From positions 372,001 to 436,000 of the forward strand of contig JALLLS010000020.1 in assembly GCA_025094145.1 (NCBI GenBank): DNA of 64,000 bases, in the 5' to 3' direction. Source of the DNA: Spinellus fusiger (taxonomy: Eukaryota; Mucoromycota; Mucoromycetes; Mucorales; Phycomycetaceae). Below are positions 48,605 through 59,305 of this stretch, piece after piece (the stretch's first letter is position 1; each line of letters starts with the position of its first letter). The notes under the pieces were generated by a model. It was not told the DNA's origin and ran no database searches. It saw nothing but the letters and a program-made list of their open reading frames with translations. A program made the translations under genes and the position numbers.

Positions 48605-51156
48605 TATTGTATGGCTTTAAGAATTATCGATAGAAAAAAAACAGAAAAAAAGAGAACTATTTGATGAAAATATTGAGTTATCTCGAACTGTCAATGAGAC
48701 TTTATACTTCTTCCTGTTTCTGTACCACACAGACACTACAGGCATAAAAGCAGGCTGGGTGGCGAATGATAGCCCTTTATTATTATTATTATTCTCCTTA
48801 TGAAGATAAAATCTGGGTAGACTAACTCTATATTCTTCTTCTTATGTATCTCCTATACAAAAATTCCTTTTTTTTCTCTTCTCTATTTAAAAGAAGTCAG
48901 CAGTGTCGATACTAGAGAAGTTTTGATTTATTTCACTGTGAGATATTATAAACAAGATCATTTGATGAAGACTGTCTGGATTTCTTTCTTTATTATCCCA
49001 CAGGAATATCTATGGCTGCCATTAAGAAATAACATTGGGAAGAGGATAACTCTTCTCTACTTTCTTACTGTTGTAGTCTGTTTACATCAAAAGAATGGAA
49101 TTAACAACTATACTAAATTGGTACACATGCACACACATCTTTATGAAAATGAGAAAAGATTGTATCTATAAATGATTTTACATTAGTCCATTCTTTGCTT
49201 ATCTGAGAAATGATTTCATTCTGACTGAACAGATGATCTTGTTACTCAAAACTGGCATAGACACAGCTGGAGATAGAGTCTGGACATACTTGAATATCGT
49301 CATTTGAGCGTATATTTGTATATTTTAGGAATGAGTCCTTTGGGATGTTCACTGCATAGATTGAGTGCATAACAACAGTAAGAAAAGAGAGTAGATTTAT
49401 TAATGAAGTAGAATAGAAAGCCATTGGGTTTTAATAACAAAGAATGATGAAGTAACTTGGTCAGTCCCTCCTTTATTGATTCTCTTGCCATTAAGTTTTA
49501 ATAACAATGCCAATTCCATTATCTACACTCTGAAGAGTCAAAAATAGTATTGCTAATGATTACTTATTATTATTATTATTCAGATAGTCAAGTAGAAATT
49601 ATATTACCAATAAATAAACTCTGTTCTAAGTATTGATATCCTTTCTTGTCTTGCTGCCTTTATTCTTATATGCGATATTGATGTAAGTTTTACAGTAGAA
49701 GTCTAGAGAGTTCTTTTTTCCTTCTTTTTTTTAATAGAGATCAATAAGGGCGAATATAGATAACTGCTAAAATATTCACTGTAGTCTATACCATCTATTG
49801 AGAATTATGAGACACTATCTCTGTTTCTTTGTAGACAATAGTGCAAGTTGGACGCTATAAATTAAAATATTAGTTGAAATGATATTTAAATCGCACGATG
49901 AAAATCACTATCAACTATACCAAAGATAATTGTACTCGGAGATACTATAGCATCACGAGAACATACCATTTCCTGACACAGCTTTTTGGAGATAGTCTAG
50001 TGCTTTAGTACAAGATGAATTTAGTAATAGATCTTCATTGAACTGATCAAAAAATAGGCCTTTGAGAATCAGATAGATAAAATGAATTCAATATGACTTC
50101 TACCAGGTATCATTAGTGTTTGTAGTTGCTTGTAGGTTGTTATGTCTATTTGCTTTCTAATGAATATACAAAGTCTATACTATGGCTAGTATTTATGCGT
50201 TCAGTATGGTCTCTTTTCGATAGACACTCTTTTCAGTCTTTTATAGGTTTCTCTTGGTCTAGGGACATTCTATTTTCTATTTCCAACAATAAAGTAGTCT
50301 ATAGATTCAAATCTTGATCAATATATCTAATCAGCATGTCATTCCTTTCACTCTTCAGCCTAGTACTGGATTTTCTGTTTAAATTTGACAAGTCTCTTCT
50401 TACCAAGTGTATTCAAAAGAACTGCTGTCGTCTGAAAATCATACCTTATGTTTCTCAAATCTGATCTTCTTCAAAACCCAATACCTGTTGCCAAAACATT
50501 CTGTCTAATGGTATTCAGCCAATTTTAGTTCGTAGAATAAAAGATCAAAAGTGTTTGTAAATTTGATAGACATAACAAAAATAGTTTAGTAGACACTATG
50601 TTTTCTAATCTTTCATCTTTATAAATTCATAGACTACTTGTATATATCTTAAGACATGCCAATCTATAGTGTGAATGGGTAAGAAATGCAATTGGTTTGG
50701 ACTTAATTACCTTTCTCTTTTGATTACATACCCTTCCTTCATATATTAATAAATTGGTGAATGCAATGAGTATCGACTATAAACTTTTGGTATAGAATTC
50801 AAACAATAAACTATAAATAATTGATCGGTTATCTTTATTTTTTCTTGTTTACTTAATTCTATTGTTATAGATTAATTTGGAATTGTCATCTTTGATGCAT
50901 CTATGACTTTTTTTTTACTTTTTGTTTTTGTTCCCTCAAATTATTATTTAAACTGATATTCTCTGTACTTTCCGACTCTTATTCAATAACTACTTTATTT
51001 AATGTTCTGTTACCTGGCACTGTTTGTTTGTATTTATTCCTAGGAATATTTCTAGCTGATTTTTATTATATTCTTGATTTATTGGTCGTTTATTGTAGTG
51101 TGATTCAATAATAGACACTTATTATTCTTATTATTGGTTATGTTTACAGACTTATA
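48605..51156. other. gene-poor AT-rich stretch
   Basis: About 2.5 kb without a supportable gene. Short TTA triplet runs (48777-48792, 49565-49580) and AT-rich tracts. Open frames are short and lack credible starts or motifs. Confidence 0.5.
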
Positions 51157-52498
51157 CAGTCACGCACCATTGAATTTAATACTTGCCTAAATTTAAAAAA
51201 TAAAAACTTTTTTTGCATAAAACTCTTATTCTTTCCAAATATTATTAAACCAACACAATATGTCAGATACATTCTCAGAAACACATACTCGTGGAGAATA
51301 TGATAAAGCAGAAGATAAAAAGATATGGGGCATTTATTACCTGTTTAAGGCTGGATTAAAATTGACTATCATCGCAAACGTAGTTGAGATGAAAAAGCCC
51401 ACAGTTCAAAATATTATCAGAAATATCAAAGAACATGGGTCACCATTGCGTTTAAAGAGTCATGGAAAACCCAGAAGAGTGAATGAGAGGGACCTCAGAC
51501 ACCTGGAAAAGGTCATTAGAGAGGATCCATTTGCCTCATATATTCAGCTGAAATTGGAAATGTTGAAGATTCAGGTTGATGTATGTAAAAACACCATTAT
51601 CCGTTACTGTAAGCAGTTAGGGTTCGGATATTTTTCTCCAGCTCACAAGCCAGCCTTAACTGAAAAACACAGAGAAACGGCTTCGTTGGGCTAAAGAACA
51701 TGTCAATTGGACGAACGACCAGTGGAAAGGCGTTGTCTGGTCTGATGAGTCCAGGTACACCGTGAAAGGAAACGATGGAGGTGCCCGTGTAATCAGAAAA
51801 GTTGGAGAAAGGTATGATCCTAATCCTATTGTTTTAACAACGAAGTTTGGTGGCGGAGGGGTCATGCTTTGGAGCTGTTTTTGGGCGGGCGGATTTGGCC
51901 CATCAGTCTTTGTTGATGGCACTGTAAACCAAGACGAATATATCAATATTTTGGCTGGTGAGTTCCATCTTTGGTTCATGGAATTGCACCAGAAAGAAGA
52001 TAGGGAGTTTCTGTTACAAGAAGATGGTGCTAGTTGTCATACTGGGGCCTATGCCAGATGGTGGAAAGAGACACCTCAGATTAGGGGCTTTGAGTACTGG
52101 CTCGCACAAAGTCCTGACTTGAGCCCAATTGAACACGTCTGGTGGGCCTTGGAAAGACGAATTGAGGAAAGAAGGGTATCTATTACCAATGTTGAATGTT
52201 TGAAGGCTCTACTTGCAGAGGAGTGGGAGAGGGTCAGTGTTGAACTTGCACAACGATGAGTTCTGAGTATGACCGACAGATGCCAGGCTGTAATTGATGC
52301 CAAAGAAGACCATACAAGCTATTAACTATATTATTATTATTATTTTATTTTCTATAATTAAAAATATTAAGCTTTGGTGTGCTTAAGTTTGAAGCTTCTA
52401 AATCAAATGTGGAGTATTTTATCTAATGTTGAACATATCCTAAATATTTCGTCCTGAAATTTATTTTCAAAAGTATTAAATTCAATGGTGCGTGACTG
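51157..52498 (+). mobile_element. Tc1/mariner element with exact inverted ends
   Basis: Both ends start CAGTCACGCACCATTGAATT and match perfectly for 28 bases, flanked by TA (51155-51156 and 52499-52500). Length 1342 bp. The transposase differs clearly from that at 45.5 kb, so this is another family; the decayed copy at 54597 belongs to it. Perfect ends suggest recent insertion even though the transposase is broken. Confidence 0.93.
51260..52325 (+). pseudogene. Tc1-type transposase, one frameshift and one stop
   Basis: From ATG 51260 the frame gives the HTH part (MKKPTVQNIIRNIKEHGSP; RVNERDLRHLEKVI). A one-base frame change near 51675 is needed to reach RLRWAKEHVNW, and a TGA at 52257-52259 interrupts the C-terminus just before a tail ending DRCQAVIDAKEDHTSY. 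The catalytic residues remain: VVWSDES, LLQEDGASCH and SPDLSPIEHVWW. With only two lesions the copy was probably active not long ago. Confidence 0.88.
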
Positions 52499-53003
52499 TA
52501 CATACTAACTGTCTATTAGATAGTGTAAAAGGAAACATTTGGGGTCATTAAGCAAAAAAAAACTATCAAAAACAATGTTCATTTTATTCTTATTCTTATT
52601 CTTATTCTTATTTTAAACTTTGTTTGTTTTATTTTGAATACACACACTTTTGGGACACTCTCTAATCTGTAGAAACATATAGGTCTTTTGGGGAACCAGA
52701 GAAAAAAAATTGGAGATTTAATAAACAATGTAAGCTAGGGCCAATTTTACTCCGAATCTCATCTTAATTTATGAACCGAATAACTACTATTTTTTATTAA
52801 CACAAGTTTCTATGTATTTTTATACTAATTCTATGAGAAACATAGTTTCAAAAGTCACTCATGTACTTAGGGTGTAAATATACCTCTACTCTATAGTATA
52901 TATCTACTAGATATTATAATATCTTTTTGCATGACAAAATCGAATAAGATACACTTCATTATCACTTTTTAGGTAGTTTACCTGTATCATGGGTTTCCGT
53001 CAG

Positions 53004-53545
53004 TTAGTCAACCGAGGCTCCAGCGATAACTGGGGAGAAGAAGGATGGAGATGAATCAGAAGGCTTGGACATTTTATTGGTTCTAGGTATATCCTTGGAG
53101 TCATGCTTTCTTTTGTTATATCTACAAAAGCGCTCTGGGAGGGTACCATTTTCCCTTTGAGACATTAGAATATGTCTAAAGTTCAATGTAGCAGCTAGAT
53201 CACGATTCCAAAGCCTCAATGTCTTGTCTTTCATACAAATTTGGTTTGAACAACTATTTGAAGAGAGAGAAATATGAGTTTCTTTTTTTGATATAGAATT
53301 AAGAAGAAATGACCTGAGAAGACCATGACATTTAACTTTGGGCATTTTTGTTCGTTGGTATGGCCTGGGGTTCTTGACATGTTTAAATGTTTCCAAAGGT
53401 GAGTACTTGCACGCAGGACACAGGCTCGATGTTTTGAATTCATTGATAAGATAGAGTCTGAATCCTTCTTTCTTCAACATCCTCCGCATGCCTTTTTCCT
53501 TTATTGTCATTCTTCTGGTAGAATTCGCACCTGAATAAATTGCTA
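53004..53545 (-). pseudogene. Fanzor (eukaryotic TnpB-like nuclease) C-terminal fragment
   Basis: The frame reads GMRRMLKKEGFRLYLINEF, a zinc-ribbon opening (SLCPACKY), NPRPYQRTKMPKVKCHG, and the RuvC-III block LWNRDLAATLNFRHIL with its catalytic Asp, ending SPVIAGASVD. This order (helical RuvC-II follow-on, CxxC zinc ribbon, NRD..A.LN) is characteristic of Fanzor, the eukaryotic relatives of transposon-encoded, RNA-guided TnpB. A 60-nt GT..AG segment (53313-53254) interrupts the zinc ribbon; removing it joins HGLL directly to CSNQIC and restores the second Cys pair. The intron keeps frame, so the uncut sequence is also open. The N-terminal half, including RuvC-I and most of RuvC-II, is missing upstream of 53545, so the fragment cannot cut DNA. 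A fragment of the same class may lie at 16.7 kb. Confidence 0.72.
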
Positions 53546-54596
53546 CAGGCTCCCACAGAAATCAAATACATACAAGAATCCTAAGTTAAATCTATAAGCA
53601 TATTGTATCTTCTTTACTTCATTAAAATCTTTAGTTAAGAAAGAATAGATAGAAATACAATAAGAAAAAGGAAATAGATAGTTATCTTATTAGCAACACT
53701 GAATAGTGTCAGCTATTATTTATTATCCATTGATGTGATGGTGTCGTTAATGACTTCTTAGGTCCAAAGGTATTTGGTTTAGTTAACGTACAATTAACTC
53801 TGCTCTTATTTATTCAACTTGTTTGTTATTCTTTTATACTTCTTTTATACTTTAATGATTATTACAGATAGAAGAACTTCAAGGAAATCACCACCAAAAG
53901 ACATACATTCTAATGCAGGCTGTTGTGCTTTTATATTATCTCTAAAAGATCTGTCAACTGTATTAAATACGCTACGACTTAGATGCTTTATTCAATACCA
54001 TTGATTCTATAGCTGTTTTATTTATTTATTTATAAACTGTTAAATGTTAACCTCTCGTTTCTTTAATAAATGGGGTCTGAGGTAACAGCATCCTGTACAC
54101 CACTCAATATATCTCTTCTCAATGTGTCTTGGTTATGCCGTATAGAATTCAGACAACCTTGTTCAATGTTAGCATACATGTCTACTCTATACTGATAAAG
54201 AGGGCTTTCCAAATAAATGCAAGTGATTGGAATCATTTATGTACATTAGTCTGAAACAGTAGTGTTTTATTGTGCTTATCATGATATTCTGGTTATTGAT
54301 TGAGCATGTTTTTATAGTCCAACCTAACTGTCCTGTAGGAAAAAGAAGTACTTAACTCATAGGACTGTATGACTGATTCATCTCACTCATTCTTTGAAGG
54401 AAGCTCATTTCTTGGTCTTATCACAATGTCACTACATTCTGTTTGGTATCTATCATTTCTTGGACAGTTAAGATGACTTTTGTACAAATAGCCACACTTA
54501 CAACAGCTTATCTATCTATTTTGAAGATGGTTCACTCAGATAATGCTATTAGGTATATAATTTGGATAAACATACTTGTTCAAGAAAGTGTGAATA
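53546..54596. other. AT-rich stretch between Fanzor fragment and decayed Tc1
   Basis: I looked here for the missing Fanzor N-terminus and found no RuvC-I or RuvC-II block. No gene supported. Confidence 0.5.
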
Positions 54597-55468
54597 CAGC
54601 CACACTCAATTGAATTGAATACCTTTGAGTATAAATATCAGGACGAAACAGATAAGACATGTTCAACATTAAATAAAACATTTCACATTTGATCTATAAG
54701 CTCCAAAATTAAGCATATCAAGTCTCAATATATTTAATTATAGAAAATAGAATAATAATACAGTTAATATTTTGTATGGCCTTCTTTGGCATCAATGACA
54801 GCCTGGCATCTGTCTATCATACTCTGAACCTATCGTTGTGCAAGTTCAATACCAACTTTCTACATTGATAATAGATACCTTTCTTTCTTCAATTCATATT
54901 TCCAAGGCGTATCAGACATGTTCAATTGAGTTCAAATCAGGGATTTGTGTAGGCTAGTAATCAAAGAACCCTAATTTGATGTGTCTCTTTTCACCATCTA
55001 GCATAGGCCTCAGTATGACAGCTAGCACTCTTTTATTGTAACAGAAACTCGCTGTTATTCTTTATGGTGCAATTCAATGAACCAAAGATGGAACTCACTA
55101 ACTAAAACAATGATGTATTCGTCTTGGTTTACAGTGCCATCAACAACGACTAATGAGCCAAATCCATTAGCCTAATAGCAACTCTAAAACATCACACCAT
55201 TACCACCAAACTACATTGTTGGATCAATAGGATTATAACTATAACGTTTTCTAAATATTTTAATGACACAGGCATCTCTATTGCTCTTTTTCATAATGTA
55301 TGTTGACTCGTCAGACTAAATGATACCTCTCCACTAATCACTTGTTCAACTGGCATGTTCCTTAGCACAACAAAGCTGTTTCTCTTTGTATGTTTTTAAG
55401 TGAAGGCCAGAGTGTAGTCTACAGAAAAGGATACATACTCTAACTGATTGCAGTAGCTGATAATAGTA
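54597..55468 (-). mobile_element. heavily mutated, truncated Tc1 copy
   Basis: The left end CAGCCACACTCAATTGAATT is a diverged version of the inverted end at 51157, and TA precedes it (54595-54596). The minus strand carries the same transposase tail (DRCQAVIDAKEGHTKY in outline) and, upstream, pieces matching GTVNQDEYI and SCHTGAYARW of the 51-kb element. Many stops arise from C-to-T and G-to-A changes (for example TGG to TAG). Homology fades near 55468, so the transposase 5' part and right end are lost exactly where the permease begins. Confidence 0.82.
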
Positions 55469-58111
55469 TCAGGTTTCAAGTATAACACGACCTGTATCAA
55501 AGTCTATACAAAGCATTATAAATGAACATTGTTTAATTTACGCAATATATCAGATAAATATTAAAATAAATTACCAACTTCATCCAAGGGTACTAATTTG
55601 GTCTTCTTTGTCAACTTGAAACCAATATAGCAAAAAAAGATAGGAAGAATACCAATGTAATTTGTAATAAACCGCATGACATCGAATTGAGGAGTAAAAG
55701 AGCTATAGCCCATGAATATCAATAATAATATAAGATACTATTTTCATGGACAGGTTATCAAAAAAAAGTGTTACTAAAACATAAATAGAACCTACCTTGT
55801 CCAAGAATAATTAAGACACAAAGAATACCTGAAAAATAGGCAGAAAAAGGACTGGCCCAAGCCTTGTAAGGAAAATCATTCAGACTACGACCTTGGCGAC
55901 GATGGGCTCTTCTGAATCTGATATGAACAAAGGAAATACCCGCCCAACTAATAAATCCAGTAACGGCATTAATGCTTAAAAACCATACAAATGCAGCAGA
56001 AGCACTATAAATCGAGACAAATACACATAAAAATCCAGTGGTAGAAGAGAGAAAAACAGCATAATAAGGAGCACCGTATCGATTTGTACGGGCTAATATC
56101 AAAGGAGCCTGCCCATCACGAGCTAGTGCCATTAGTGTACGGGCACACGTATATAAGGAGGAGTTGGCGGCAGAAAGTACACTTGATAAAACCACAGCAT
56201 TAATAATATGTGCTCCTGCGTCAATACCACCAAGGGTAAAGACTAGGGTAAATGAAGCCGTTGCAGAGTCCTCAGCACTATTGAGGAGGTTGGGATCTGT
56301 GCTTGGAATACAAAGACCCAGTAGAAAGATGGTGATAATGTAGAAAAAGATAATACGCCAGAATGTATTACGAATAGCCTTGGGTATTGTTTTTGCAGGA
56401 TTCTTGGCTTCACCAGCAGTAACACCAACTAGTATAGTAGAAAATAAGAAATATATTGGCAAAGCATCGATGGTCCAGTGATGAGTTTACTTACCAATCT
56501 CAGTACCCAAGAAAGAGAATCCTGCTGAAAGTAAAACGGACACTGTTCCAACGACACCGTCAGAGAAAGCGCCAGGATCTTTCCAATAGCTATTAAAATA
56601 ATAACAATGAATGATATCAATATTTTTTTCCCAATATTGAGAATAGACAACTTACGTAAATCCAATGGCATGACCCCCTAAACCACCCGAGCTTACGCAA
56701 ATAGCTATTGACAAGACCAACAGAATAAGCTAACACATCACTTCAGTTAATACGGGACATACCAATAATGATAAATACGAAAACAATTAATATCTTGAGC
56801 ATGGCAAACCAGTACTCAAGTTCACCGTATATTCTACAAAGCAGTTAGCGGCACTATTCTCAAAATGACATGTGTTTACCTCACACCGACCAAATTAATG
56901 GAAAGAATAAGAAATAAGAAGAGCACAGACCATACAGCATCTGGCATTACTGGTTTCCACCAATTAATGATAGTTGCAGCAGCAGAAAGTTCTATGAATA
57001 GATGATGTGAGTTCTATTCATTGGATAAATAGAGTTACCTGTGGCAATTGTTACGGCCTAAATATCGGTTTATATTTGTTTGATAAAATAGTACAATGTA
57101 AAAATAAGTCTTAATTATTTTTCATAAGTAATAATAGAAGAACAATGCATTACCCACTAGTGTAGCATTTAAATGATCATTGGCAGTAATAGGAGCAGTA
57201 ATAGAGATAGTGTCAGTCACAATATAAAATAAACTTGAGCCACCTTAATCTTGATCTGTTTGTACTACTTACCGAAAACCTACAAATACAAATAAGGAAA
57301 TACAAAAGAAAAAAAAAGTCAATAAGATGCCCAATCCATTGGTAACCATGACGACATACCAATAATTCCAACCCAATGCAAACCCCAGTGCTGGATCTAC
57401 AAAGCGACTGGCATAGTGACTGAAAGAGCCAGAGACTAGGAAAAAAAATGAATGAATAGTTAAATAAAATCCATGTCTATTCTTCTTCTACTTCTCATGA
57501 ATAGATATGTGTATAAAACACACCTGGTAAGAAGGTAGCCATTTCACCAAGACATGTCATGACACAAAAAACCTATTATAAAATGAATTACATTATGTTT
57601 CCATACAATAATATTTTACCATAAATCCAACAATACAGTAAGCAATAAGAGCACCCGCTGGACCAGCCTGAATAATAATAAATAATAATAATAAAAGCAT
57701 AGGTTAGTTGGCTTAGATTTTTACAGGATTTCTAAAAACTAAGTGTGTTAAATAGGAGTTATTTATTTACCATTGCGATATTTTGCCCAGAATTTAAGAA
57801 AAGACCAGTGCTATGATTTCTTTGTTAGACGCTTTTTTTTTTTTTTTTTGCTTTGTAACGTTGTTGATTTATGTTCTTTTATTCCTGTCTTACCCAATGG
57901 CACCTCCAAGTGAAATCATTTGGATATGTCTGGCATCAAGGCCACGCTTAGTATTTTCGAATTCTGCCTTATTGTCATGTTCTCCTGCCTCTTCCGATTT
58001 TTCTGATATGATAGATGAGGGAATGGATTTTGAATAGTTCTCATTTTTTTCCTGGTCTACTGCTGGGGAGATAGAGCCTTCTTCCATGTGAATTACTTTC
58101 TCACTTATCAT
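55469..58111 (-). CDS. amino-acid permease (fungal AAT family)
   Basis: Fourteen exons, 527 residues: 58111-57894, 57810-57771, 57667-57620, 57572-57524, 57435-57360, 57279-57273, 57057-57039, 56991-56880, 56833-56763, 56704-56656, 56589-56495, 56428-55792, 55702-55575, 55503-55469. Proton-coupled plasma-membrane uptake of amino acids, about 12 helices. Hallmarks: LDARHIQMISLGGAIGTGLF after a charged cytosolic N-terminus, FVDPALGFALGWNYW, ELSAAATIINWW, GFSFLGTEIVGVTAGEAKNP, SSVLSAANSSLYTCARTL, and NDFPYKAWASPF. Exon 6 is only 7 nt (57273-57279) but has strong splice signals and joins WNYW to FS and AVTIAT. The donor of exon 12 (AG/GTTCTA at 55791) is weak; the stronger GTAGGT four bases earlier shifts frame. 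The C-terminus is short (VPLDEVDFDTGRVILET) and its stop meets a decayed Tc1 element. A 215-nt intron (57058-57272) is open for a while but not needed. Confidence 0.88.
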
Positions 58112-59305
58112 AGTCTGCCTTTTCTTGGGAGAGTATTTATCAATTGAACTTTAAATAAAGAAAAGAGTAGAATAGGTAAGGATAACTTTCAATACAATAA
58201 AGAAAAGAAAAAGAGATAGAGAAGAAAAAGAAAAAAAGAAAAAAGAAAAAGAAGAAAAAAACAAGATACCTATAGTAAATGAACTGAAACCAACAACCAA
58301 TTTTGGTCGCTCATTTGAATTGTCATGTCTTATGCCGTCTTTTGCATAAATACAAGTCCGCCGAGATACTGTATACGATACATAAAAGATCAAACACTAA
58401 TATGATCCACTAGCGCTGTATTAGAGTGAAGTATACTGTTCTACTATTTATTATCATTAATAGATCATCATGATAGTATTAATGCGTAAGAGTGTCCGCA
58501 TAAAAATGAGGGCAAAGGAGATGTCTCCTTTTAATTTAAATAAGATGGCTCACAACCACTATCTACTCAAATATGTCTAATAGTTTAGATAAAGCAGACT
58601 GATTTTGTATTGAAGCGTTTAAATCAAAGATCAAAGAATACATAAAGAGAATAGTGAGTCATCAGTGTCATCAGTTTCAATGATATATACTCCTGTTGTA
58701 CTTCTAAGAATTGAGTTTCGTTGCTCCCGTCTTGTATTTATGCTTATCACGTTTCTCACCATATTTTTAAATTGCAAAGAAATAATACAGTCTAATGCGT
58801 TCTTTCTTTTCCATGAAGATCTATAGGCAATAAAGCAAAACATATCTTTAGGCGCATGATTAGTGGTGGTGTTGTGGCACTTGAATAAGTTCCTAACTTC
58901 TAGCTTATCGGTAGATTCTCTCTTTTTGAAAGGTAGGCCAGACTTAATAAAGAAATTAAGAGATAATGACAGTTCATAACAAGATAGCTACAGCCATCGC
59001 TCTCTTAATAACAAACTGAATTGAATTAAATCTAATAGGTTAGACCCTCTACAGATTAGATAATAAACATATACTTAGTGAGTTAGAATGTTGAGAAAGA
59101 AGTAATAGTATCATCATACTCAATACCCATGTCAATATATTTACAGCAACAGCAACAGCAACAACAACAACAATCAACCGACATGAAGAGATACAAAGGT
59201 ATTGGTAGTCATAGTCAAAGAAGATAATATGTATTGATAATGCACATATATATATATATTTACAATGATATTTTCTCGAGGAAAAGAGAAAAGAAACACA
59301 GCCAT
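58112..59305. other. intergenic region between permease and BRR2
   Basis: The 1.2 kb holds the permease promoter side (an A/G-rich tract at 58196-58265 on the plus strand, that is CT-rich for the permease) and the BRR2 3' flank with a CAA run (59141-59175) and TATATA tract. No other gene supported. Confidence 0.55.
59141..59175. repeat. CAA/CAG triplet run
   Basis: ACAGCAACAGCAACAACAAC-type repeat about 130 bases past the BRR2 stop codon. Confidence 0.8.

Noticed and set aside
51157..53545. Fanzor fragment as cargo of the 51-kb Tc1 element
   Set aside because: The Tc1 inverted ends and TA duplications close at 52498, about 500 bp before the fragment; no outer pair of ends encloses both.
57115..57240. 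Possible permease exon reading SSLFYIVTDTISITAP
   Set aside because: No splice sites give a consistent phase, and the flanking exons already join to a conserved permease sequence without it.
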